Made by a program: the position numbers and the translations under genes. From an uncultured Kiritimatiellota bacterium (GTDB lineage Bacteria > Verrucomicrobiota > Kiritimatiellia > RFP12 > UBA1067), in assembly GCA_934667295.1 (NCBI GenBank), contig CAKULR010000083.1, positions 1 to 7,483 of the forward strand: 7,483 nt of DNA, in the 5' to 3' direction. The notes beneath the pieces were generated by a model. That model worked only from the letters and a program-made list of their open reading frames with translations. It searched no databases and was not told where the DNA came from. The first letter of the stretch is position 1. Every line of letters begins with the position of its first letter. Shown piece by piece: positions 1 through 5,439 of this stretch.

Positions 1-1
1 G

Positions 2-244
2 GCCCGCAGCACCGACGGCCGCATCGTGGGCGTGGGGCCCACGGAGCTTGAAATCGACGCCGCCTTCACGACCGGCAACAGCGGCAGCCCCGTCCTCGAC
101 CGCGCCGGGCGCGTCGTCGCGGTCGCGACCTACCTCCGCGACTGCCGCAACGACCGGGACTGGTCGAAGCGGAACACCCGCTTCAACGGCATCCGCCGCT
201 TCGCCCTGCGCCTGTCGGGCGTCACGTGGGAACGGGTGCGCTGA
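2..244 (+). CDS. Trypsin-like serine protease, C-terminal end (partial, 5' truncated)
   Basis: This is the last 80 codons of a protein that begins before the window; the reading frame is open from base 2 to the TGA at 242-244. It contains TTGNSGSPVLD (codons from base 68), the motif around the nucleophilic serine of chymotrypsin-fold proteases (Ser codon 80-82), followed by a strand-like stretch, AGRVVAVATYL, as expected for the last part of that fold. The HtrA, V8 and related trypsin-like peptidase families share GNSGSP; trypsin itself has GDSGGP. The His and Asp of the triad would lie upstream and cannot be checked. No PDZ domain follows the catalytic domain, since only about 50 residues remain after the serine and they do not look like one, so a classical DegP/HtrA is unlikely. 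An in-frame GTG at 26 is not a plausible start because the fold would be cut. The substrate is unknown. Confidence 0.75.
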   Translation, partial: ARSTDGRIVGVGPTELEIDAAFTTGNSGSPVLDRAGRVVAVATYLRDCRNDRDWSKRNTRFNGIRRFALRLSGVTWERVR

Positions 245-250
245 CGCGCG

Positions 251-262
251 ATATGCTATACT
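251..262 (+). promoter_or_regulatory. Extended -10 promoter for glf
   Basis: ATATGCTATACT carries a TATACT hexamer at 257-262 preceded by TG one base upstream (254-255), the extended -10 arrangement. No TTGACA-like -35 is visible at the usual spacing. The same core recurs before gyrB and before the ATPase gene at 4098. Counting seven bases from the end of the hexamer puts the transcription start at or next to 269, the A of the glf ATG, so the messenger would have essentially no leader. Basis: motif seen in the sequence; promoter activity is inferred. Confidence 0.65.
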
Positions 263-268
263 GGGACC

Positions 269-1450
269 ATGCAGCAGATTGACGTCATGGTGGCGGGCGG
301 TGGCCTCTGGGGGTGTACGCTCGCGCGCGTCCTCGCGGAGGCGGGGCGGAAGGTCCTCGTGCTGGAGAGGCGTGCGGCCCTCGGTGGTAACGTGCGGTGC
401 GAAACCGATCCGGAGACGGGCATCGAGGTCCACGCCTACGGCTCGCACATCTTCCACACCCACCTCGACGACGTGTGGGCGTTCATCAACCGCTTCACCG
501 CGTTCAACGGCTACCAGCACAAGGTGCTGGCGCGGTACAACGGCCGCACCTACTTCCTGCCGCTCGGCCTCGCGCTCGTGAACCAGTTCTACGGACTGGA
601 CCTCACGCCCGCCGAACTCCCCGCGTTCATCGCGCGGGAGGCCGCGAAGGGCGGCGGGGCATTGCCTGGGCAGGCCCCCAACTTCGAGACCCAGGCGATC
701 TCCTTCATCGGGAAACCCCTCTACGACGCCTTCATCCGCGACTATACGCGCAAGCAGTGGGGGACGGACCCGAAGAACCTCTCGGCGGACATCATCCGGC
801 GTCTGCCCGTGCGCGCGAGCTACGACGTCAACTACTTCTCCGACACGCGCCAGGGCATTCCGCTCGCGGGCTACAATGCGCTCTTCGACCGCCTCGTCGA
901 CCATCCGAACATCTCCGTCGCGTGCGGCGTCGACGGACTGGCGGAACGCGCGTCGCCCACCCTCTGCGCCCGCTCGCTGCGCGACGTGCCGATGTTCTAC
1001 TCGGGTCCGGTCGACGCGCTCTTCGACTACCGCTTCGGACCGCTCCCGTGGCGTTCCCTGCGCTTCGAGACGGAGCGTCTGCCCGTCGCCGACTACCAGG
1101 GCACGAGCGTCGTCAACTACACCGGGGCGGATGTTCCGTTCACGCGCATCCACGAGTTCAAGCACTACCATCCCGAGAACGCGGCGGCGCTGGCGGCGCC
1201 CGCCACGGTTGTCTGCCGCGAGTACCCGAAGACGTGGGCGCGCGGCGACGAGCCCTACTACCCCGTGGACACGCCCGCCTCGCGCGACCTGCTCGCGCGC
1301 TACCGGGCGGAGGCGGCGAAGGTGCCGAACCTGGTCGTCGGCGGCCGCCTCGGCGACTACAGGTACTACGACATGGACCGGACGGTCGCCGCCGCGCTCC
1401 AGGCCGCCGCCGCGTTCCTCCGCACTTGTTCCTCGCGTGCGCGCGCGTGA
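269..1450 (+). CDS. glf: UDP-galactopyranose mutase
   Basis: This cytoplasmic FAD enzyme interconverts UDP-galactopyranose and UDP-galactofuranose, the donor for galactofuranose in O-antigen, capsule or other surface glycans. The 393-aa length is normal for bacterial UGM. Visible in order: the dinucleotide-binding GGGLWG (residues 10-15) with acidic Glu33 at the end of the second strand; YGSHIFHT (57-64), with His60 and His63 aligning to the FAD-contacting histidines of the Klebsiella enzyme; NFETQAISFIGKPLYDAF (138-155); YTRKQWG (159-165) with the conserved Trp164; IIRRLPVR (175-182), where Arg178 aligns with Klebsiella Arg174; SGPVDALFDYRFGPLPWRSL (245-264); FTRIHEFKHY (291-300), where Arg293 matches the second phosphate-binding arginine; EPYYP (328-332); and GRLGDYRYYDMD (359-370). 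All expected catalytic elements are present. The ATG at 269 gives the usual N-terminus just before the FAD motif. There is no clear Shine-Dalgarno sequence, which fits a leaderless message. The neighbours (a protease end upstream, gyrB 40 nt downstream) are unrelated. Confidence 0.96.
   Translation: MQQIDVMVAGGGLWGCTLARVLAEAGRKVLVLERRAALGGNVRCETDPETGIEVHAYGSHIFHTHLDDVWAFINRFTAFNGYQHKVLARYNGRTYFLPLGLALVNQFYGLDLTPAELPAFIAREAAKGGGALPGQAPNFETQAISFIGKPLYDAFIRDYTRKQWGTDPKNLSADIIRRLPVRASYDVNYFSDTRQGIPLAGYNALFDRLVDHPNISVACGVDGLAERASPTLCARSLRDVPMFYSGPVDALFDYRFGPLPWRSLRFETERLPVADYQGTSVVNYTGADVPFTRIHEFKHYHPENAAALAAPATVVCREYPKTWARGDEPYYPVDTPASRDLLARYRAEAAKVPNLVVGGRLGDYRYYDMDRTVAAALQAAAAFLRTCSSRARA
1434..1449. 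repeat. Alternating pyrimidine-purine tract beside the gyrB promoter
   Basis: Sixteen bases, CGCGTGCGCGCGCGTG, alternate strictly between pyrimidine and purine. They span the last codons of glf and end one base before the gyrB extended -10 region. Such CG/TG alternation is the sequence type that can adopt left-handed Z-DNA under negative supercoiling. Part of it may simply reflect G+C-rich codons (Ser-Arg-Ala-Arg-Ala). The tract itself is seen directly; any structural role is inference. Confidence 0.5.
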
Positions 1451-1461
1451 TATGGTATAAT
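1450..1461 (+). promoter_or_regulatory. Extended -10 promoter for gyrB
   Basis: ATATGGTATAAT contains a perfect consensus TATAAT (1456-1461) with the extended TG at 1453-1454. Its first base is the last base of the glf stop codon. No -35 hexamer is seen at 16-18 bp; the nearest TTG-like string (TTGTTC at 1426) is 24 bp away. The 19 bases ending at this hexamer match those ending at the glf hexamer at 15 positions. The predicted start of transcription is about 1468. Confidence 0.75.
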
Positions 1462-1487
1462 TTTCCCTCAACGATTTTTGAGGGAAA
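1462..1487. repeat. Perfect inverted repeat over the gyrB transcription start; candidate operator
   Basis: TTTCCCTCAA (1462-1471) and TTGAGGGAAA (1478-1487) are perfect 10-bp complementary arms around a 6-base loop (CGATTT). The repeat begins at the base after the -10 hexamer. Its right arm contains the gyrB ribosome binding site. If transcription starts near 1468, most of the left arm is not transcribed, so a DNA operator is more likely than an RNA hairpin. If it starts earlier, the hairpin would hide the ribosome binding site. No T-run follows, so it is not a typical terminator for glf. Confidence 0.6.
1480..1485 (+). promoter_or_regulatory. Ribosome binding site of gyrB, inside the inverted repeat
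   Basis: GAGGGA includes GAGG (1480-1483), seven bases before the ATG at 1491, which is good Shine-Dalgarno spacing. It lies entirely within the right arm of the inverted repeat at 1462-1487. Confidence 0.6.
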
Positions 1488-1490
1488 GAC

Positions 1491-3998
1491 ATGTCCGAAG
1501 AACAGCCGAACGCGAACGAGAACACGTCGAATGAGACGACGCCGAAGGCCCCGCAGGCGGGGAGCTACGACGCCGCCAACATCCAGGTGCTGGAGGGGAT
1601 GGAGGCGGTGCGGAAGCGCCCCGCCATGTACATCGGCGACACGGGCGAGCGCGGCTACCACCATCTCGTCTACGAGGTGGTGGACAACTCGATCGACGAG
1701 GCGCTGGCGGGCTACTGCACGCTCGTGGACGTGCAGATCAACCAGGACGGCTCGCTGAGCGTGACGGACAACGGGCGCGGCATCCCCGTGGACATGCACC
1801 CGACGCAGCACCGCCCCGCCATCGAGGTCGTGCTGACCGTCCTCCACGCGGGCGGCAAGTTCGACGGCTCGAACTACAAGGTCTCGGGCGGCCTCCACGG
1901 CGTGGGCGTCTCGTGCGTGAACGCGCTCTCCGACTGGATGAAGGTGGAGGTGAAGCGCAACGGCAAGATCCACCACATCGAGTTCTCGCGCGGCCACGTC
2001 ACGAAGCCGCTGGAGGTCGTGGGCGAATGCGGTGACGAGACGGGCACGAAGGTGACGTTCTTCCCGGACCACTCGATCTTCACCTGCCACGCCTTCAAGT
2101 GGGAAATCCTCTGCAACCGCCTGCGCGAGCTCGCCTTCCTCAACAAGGGCGTGAAGATCCACTTCAAGGACAACGAGGGCGAGGGCCACCACGAGGAAAC
2201 GTTCCACTACGAGGGCGGCATCGACGAGTTCGTCACGTACCTGAACACGAACAAGACGGCGATCTCCCCCGTCATGCACTTCGAGGGGCAGAAGGAGGTC
2301 ACGCGCCTCGACGGCACCTACACGATCATGGCCGAGGTGGCGATGCAGTACACCGACACCTACTCCACGATCGAGCAGACGTACTGCAACAACATCCACA
2401 CGGTGGAGGGCGGCACGCACCTGACGGGCTTCCGCCGCGCGCTCACCTCCACGATCAACAAGTACGGTGTCGACAACAAGCTCATCAAGGAGAAGGAGAA
2501 GCTCTCCGGCGACGACATGCGCGAGGGCCTGACCGTGGTCGTGAGCGTGAAGGTGCCCCAGCCGCAGTTCGAGGGCCAGACGAAGACGAAACTCGGCAAC
2601 GGCGAGGTGGACGGCATCGTGGCGGGCATCGTCGGCGACAAACTGCTCACCTACTTCGAGGAGAACCCCGCCGTCGCGAAAGCGATCATCGAGAAGACGC
2701 TGCTCGCCTACCGCGCCCGCGAGGCGGCGCGCCAGGCCCGCGAGAACACGCGCCGGAAGGGCGTGATGGACGGCCTTTCCCTGCCGGGCAAGCTGCGCGA
2801 CTGCTCCAGCCGCGACGCCTCCAAGACCGAGCTCTTCCTCGTGGAGGGAGATTCCGCCGGCGGTTCCGCCCAGACGGGGCGCGACCGCTCGATCCAGGCG
2901 ATCCTGCCCCTGCGCGGCAAGGTGCTGAACGTGGAGAAGGCGCGTGTCGACCGCATGCTCGCGAACAACGAGATCCGCACGCTCATCACGGCCATCGGCT
3001 GCGGTTTCGCGGGGGAGTGGGACATCTCGAAGGCCCGCTACCACAAGATCGTCATCATGACCGATGCCGACGTGGACGGCGCCCACATCCGCACGCTCCT
3101 CCTCACGTTCTTCTACCGCAAGATGCCCGAGCTCATCGAGCGCGGCTACGTCTACCTCGCCCAGCCGCCGCTCTACAAGGTGGAGCGCAAGAAGAAGAGC
3201 GAGTACGTGCTGACGGACGGCGAGATGAACGCGCGCATCCTCTTCCTCGGCCTCGACGACATGACCGTGAAGCGCGCGAACGGCGAGGCGCTCGACAAGG
3301 AGGCGGCGCGCAGGCTGCTGGAGCTCCTGGCCGAGATCAAGGCGACGGTGGGGACCATTGCGCGGCGCGGCCTCTCCGCGAAGGAGCTGTTGGACCGCCG
3401 CGACGCGGACGGCTTCGTGCCGCGCTACGTCATCGTGCGCGGCTCCGGCGACGCGGCGGCGTTCGAGTACCTGAAGGACGAACCCGCGTTCAAGGCGCGC
3501 GTCGCGGAACTCCAGCAGGAGATGGCGACCACGCTCGACCTCGCCTCCACCCAGGTGGAGACCTACCACCCCACGGACCAGATGCCGTTCCGTTGGCTGG
3601 AGGTCTACCGTGCCTCCCTCCTGCGCAAGCAGATGGAGTCCCTGAAGGGCATGGGCTTCTCCGTGAACGACTACCTCGGCGAGACCGGAAAGGTCGCGAC
3701 GCTGGAGGAGGACGGCACGGTGCAGGACGTGATGAACCTCCCGGACCTGCTCGCGGCCATCGACGCGCGCGGCCGCAAGGGCATGAGCATCTACCGCTTC
3801 AAGGGTCTCGGCGAAATGGACGCGAAGGAGCTCTACGAGACGACGATGGATCCCGCGAAGCGCCACATGAAGCGCGTGCAGCTCGCGGACGCCGTCAAGG
3901 CCGACCAGATCTTCTCGCTCCTCATGGGCGACGAGGTGGAGCCCCGCCGCAAGTTCATCGAGGACAACGCGCTCAACGTGAGCAACCTGGACTTCTAG
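1491..3998 (+). CDS. gyrB: DNA gyrase subunit B
   Basis: The ATPase subunit of DNA gyrase, which with GyrA introduces negative supercoils. 835 aa, complete. After an Asn/Glu/Thr-rich tail (1-25) come: the GHKL ATPase domain with YEVVDNSIDEA (catalytic Glu62, Mg-binding Asn66), DNGRGIPVD (93-101) and SGGLHGVGVSCVNALS (132-147); the transducer with QTKTKLGN (363-370), ATP-contacting Lys365; and the TOPRIM domain with ELFLVEGDSAGGSA (447-460, Glu452) and IMTDADVDGAHIRTL (522-536; metal-binding Asp525, Asp527 and Asp529). The C-terminal RFKGLGEMDAKELYETTMDP (769-788) binds GyrA. Between about 583 and 764 lies an insert of roughly 180 residues, absent from short GyrBs such as that of Bacillus but comparable in place and size to the E. 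coli one; this explains the length. I prefer GyrB over ParE because of the full-length match and this insert, though the two are close paralogues. Phe is encoded only by TTC. Neither gyrA, recF nor dnaN is adjacent. The start is supported by the RBS at 1480. Confidence 0.95.
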   Translation: MSEEQPNANENTSNETTPKAPQAGSYDAANIQVLEGMEAVRKRPAMYIGDTGERGYHHLVYEVVDNSIDEALAGYCTLVDVQINQDGSLSVTDNGRGIPVDMHPTQHRPAIEVVLTVLHAGGKFDGSNYKVSGGLHGVGVSCVNALSDWMKVEVKRNGKIHHIEFSRGHVTKPLEVVGECGDETGTKVTFFPDHSIFTCHAFKWEILCNRLRELAFLNKGVKIHFKDNEGEGHHEETFHYEGGIDEFVTYLNTNKTAISPVMHFEGQKEVTRLDGTYTIMAEVAMQYTDTYSTIEQTYCNNIHTVEGGTHLTGFRRALTSTINKYGVDNKLIKEKEKLSGDDMREGLTVVVSVKVPQPQFEGQTKTKLGNGEVDGIVAGIVGDKLLTYFEENPAVAKAIIEKTLLAYRAREAARQARENTRRKGVMDGLSLPGKLRDCSSRDASKTELFLVEGDSAGGSAQTGRDRSIQAILPLRGKVLNVEKARVDRMLANNEIRTLITAIGCGFAGEWDISKARYHKIVIMTDADVDGAHIRTLLLTFFYRKMPELIERGYVYLAQPPLYKVERKKKSEYVLTDGEMNARILFLGLDDMTVKRANGEALDKEAARRLLELLAEIKATVGTIARRGLSAKELLDRRDADGFVPRYVIVRGSGDAAAFEYLKDEPAFKARVAELQQEMATTLDLASTQVETYHPTDQMPFRWLEVYRASLLRKQMESLKGMGFSVNDYLGETGKVATLEEDGTVQDVMNLPDLLAAIDARGRKGMSIYRFKGLGEMDAKELYETTMDPAKRHMKRVQLADAVKADQIFSLLMGDEVEPRRKFIEDNALNVSNLDF

Positions 3999-4037
3999 GC
4001 TGGTTGCGACGGCCTCGCCGCACCCCGGGAACCGAGA

Positions 4038-4049
4038 ATGTGGTATACT
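4038..4049 (+). promoter_or_regulatory. Extended -10 promoter for the ATPase-waaA unit
   Basis: ATGTGGTATACT has the hexamer TATACT (4044-4049) with the extended TG at 4041-4042. It fits the same ATRTGSTATAMT pattern as the glf and gyrB promoters. No -35 is evident. The predicted start of transcription is near 4056, giving a leader of about 40 nt. The 99 nt between gyrB and the ATPase gene hold this promoter, the inverted repeat after it and a ribosome binding site. I see no convincing gyrB terminator there. Confidence 0.7.
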
Positions 4050-4050
4050 C

Positions 4051-4072
4051 TACCGCAACGGCGGTTGCGGTA
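4051..4072. repeat. Perfect inverted repeat after the ATPase promoter; candidate operator
   Basis: TACCGCAAC (4051-4059) and GTTGCGGTA (4064-4072) are perfect 9-bp complementary arms around GGCG. The repeat starts two bases after the -10 hexamer and is centred about 12.5 bp beyond it, almost the same offset as the gyrB repeat (13.5 bp), although the arm sequences differ. The ribosome binding site lies outside it. A second GGTTGC copy follows at 4078-4083. There is no T-run, so it is not a standard terminator. Confidence 0.55.
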
Positions 4073-4087
4073 ACCGTGGTTGCTATT

Positions 4088-4095
4088 AGGAGAGG
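4088..4095 (+). promoter_or_regulatory. Ribosome binding site that fixes the ATPase start
   Basis: AGGAGAGG is a strong Shine-Dalgarno sequence; its AGGAG core ends five bases before the ATG at 4098. This rules out the in-frame TTG at 4080, which would place the Shine-Dalgarno inside the gene. Confidence 0.8.
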
Positions 4096-4097
4096 AC

Positions 4098-5417
4098 ATG
4101 CGTTTCTTTGACCGAGAGCGGGAACTGGCGGACCTGCGCACGATACGGCTCCGTTGCGGGACGGCGGCGCAGTTCACCGTCGTGACGGGGCGTCGGCGCG
4201 TCGGCAAGACGTCGCTTGTCGTCAAGTCGCTGGAGGGCGAGCCCTACATCTACCTGTTCGTCGAGCGGAAGAGCGAGAAGGACCTGTGCGAGTCCTTCAT
4301 GCGGGAGATTGAGGAACGGTACGGCGACGTGATCCTCGGAACGCCGGACCGCTTCGAGCAGATCTTCGAGGCCCTGATGAAGCTGTCGCACACACGGCAG
4401 CTGAATGTGGTCATCGACGAGTTCCAGGAGTTCCGCAAGATCAACGTCTCCGTCTTTTCGTCCATTCAGAAGCTGTGGGACCGCTACAAGGACGGCGCCC
4501 GCATGAACCTGATCGTGACGGGCAGCGTCAACACGCTGATGGTCAAGCTCTTCCGCAACCGCAGGGCCGCGCTTTACGGGCGCGAGACGGCGTTCATGGT
4601 CGTGGAGCCGTTTCAGACGGGTGTCCTGAAGGAAATCCTGTCCGAATACCGCCCGAAGTACGGTAAGGAGGATCTGCTCGCCCTGTGGACGTTCACGGGG
4701 GGCGTCGCCAAGTACGTCGAGCTGCTGATGGACGCGAAGTGCTTTACGCGCGAGGCGATGCTGAAGGAGATCATCCGTCCGAACTCCATCTTTCTGGACG
4801 AGGGGCGCGCCGTTCTCGTCGAGGAGTTCGACAAGGAGTACGGGGTCTACTTCTCGATCCTCTGCGCGATTGCCCGTGGCAAGACGACGCGGAACGAGAT
4901 CGAGCAGACGGTCGGACGTCAGGTTGGGGGCTATCTGGCGCGTCTGGAAGACGACTACGCGCTCATTCGCAAGCACCAGCCGCTCTTTGCGAAGCCGTCG
5001 GCCAAGACGGCGCACTACGAATTGACGGACCGTTTCCTGATTTTCTGGTTCCGCTTCCTCTACCGCTACAGCTACATTCTTGAACTCAAGGGCTTCGAGC
5101 AGCTACGCGAACTCGTCCGGCGTGACTATGCCGTCCTGAGCGGGCAGGCGTTGGAAGAGTACTTCCGCCATCAGTTTGCCGAGTCCGGGAAATGGACGCG
5201 CCTCGGTGCGTGGTGGGACCGGAAGGGGGAGAACGAACTCGACATCCTGGCCGAGAACGAACTGGACGGCACGTCGGCCGTCTGCGAGGTCAAGCGCGAG
5301 AAGGCGCGAATCGACTTGGAGGCCGTCCGTACGAAGCTCGACGCCTTTCGCCGGGCGACGGGGGAGTGGCGGACCGCGAAACCGTCCTTCCTCGCGCTTT
5401 CGCTGGAGGACATGTAG
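4098..5417 (+). CDS. P-loop ATPase, ATPase_2/DUF234 type, with nuclease-like C-terminus
   Basis: 439 aa, predicted soluble. The N-terminal half is an AAA/STAND-like P-loop ATPase: Walker A GRRRVGKTS (31-39), Walker B LNVVIDEFQEF (102-112, Asp107 and Glu108), a sensor-1-like LIVTGS (138-143), and GRETAFMVVEPF (161-172), typical of the family. A winged-helix-like segment follows (about 250-315), with TTRNEIEQTVGRQVGGYLARLEDDYALI. The C-terminus (about 345-439) fits DUF234: ENELDIL (378-384) and CEVKRE (396-401) put Asp382, Glu397 and Lys399 in a D-x(n)-E-x-K array, as in PD-(D/E)XK nucleases. This architecture matches the COG1672 group, which is widespread in archaea and bacteria and has no settled function; a role in nucleic-acid transactions or defence would be a guess. 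It has eight TTT Phe codons against none in gyrB, hinting at a different history. It has its own promoter and is followed by waaA after 22 nt, so co-transcription is likely. Identity of family: confident; function: unknown. Confidence 0.85.
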   Translation: MRFFDRERELADLRTIRLRCGTAAQFTVVTGRRRVGKTSLVVKSLEGEPYIYLFVERKSEKDLCESFMREIEERYGDVILGTPDRFEQIFEALMKLSHTRQLNVVIDEFQEFRKINVSVFSSIQKLWDRYKDGARMNLIVTGSVNTLMVKLFRNRRAALYGRETAFMVVEPFQTGVLKEILSEYRPKYGKEDLLALWTFTGGVAKYVELLMDAKCFTREAMLKEIIRPNSIFLDEGRAVLVEEFDKEYGVYFSILCAIARGKTTRNEIEQTVGRQVGGYLARLEDDYALIRKHQPLFAKPSAKTAHYELTDRFLIFWFRFLYRYSYILELKGFEQLRELVRRDYAVLSGQALEEYFRHQFAESGKWTRLGAWWDRKGENELDILAENELDGTSAVCEVKREKARIDLEAVRTKLDAFRRATGEWRTAKPSFLALSLEDM

Positions 5418-5424
5418 GGGAAAC

Positions 5425-5431
5425 GGAAGGG
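5425..5431 (+). promoter_or_regulatory. Ribosome binding site for the GTG start of waaA
   Basis: GGAAGGG lies eight bases before the GTG at 5440 in the short gap after the ATPase stop. It supports the GTG over the upstream extension of the open frame, which would overlap the ATPase gene by more than 200 nt. Confidence 0.65.
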
Positions 5432-5439
5432 ATGCGCAC

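Noticed and set aside
266..291. ACCATG...CATGGT at the glf start as an operator comparable to the other two inverted repeats.
   Set aside because: The arms are only 6 bp and 14 bp apart, and one is made of the start codon and its context. This is within chance expectation.
1426..1431. TTGTTC as a -35 element for gyrB.
   Set aside because: The spacing to TATAAT is 24 bp, too long for a normal promoter; the extended TG suffices.
1158..3866. A 902-codon open frame on the minus strand, antisense to gyrB.
   Set aside because: It mirrors the codon structure of gyrB, is rich in His/Arg/Leu/Val with no recognisable domain, and gyrB in the sense frame is unambiguous. Long antisense frames are expected in G+C-rich genes.
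4001..4020. A short CGGC/GCCG hairpin after gyrB as a rho-independent terminator.
   Set aside because: The stem has only four pairs and no T-run follows.
4080..4097. TTG at 4080 as the start of the ATPase gene.
   Set aside because: It would place the strong AGGAGAGG inside the gene; the ATG at 4098 is ideally spaced from it and gives the expected family N-terminus.
2099..4111. A 670-codon open frame on the plus strand overlapping gyrB.
   Set aside because: Its translation is Arg/Pro/Gly/His-rich low-complexity sequence, typical of a shifted frame of a G+C-rich gene, and it runs past the gyrB stop through the promoter region.
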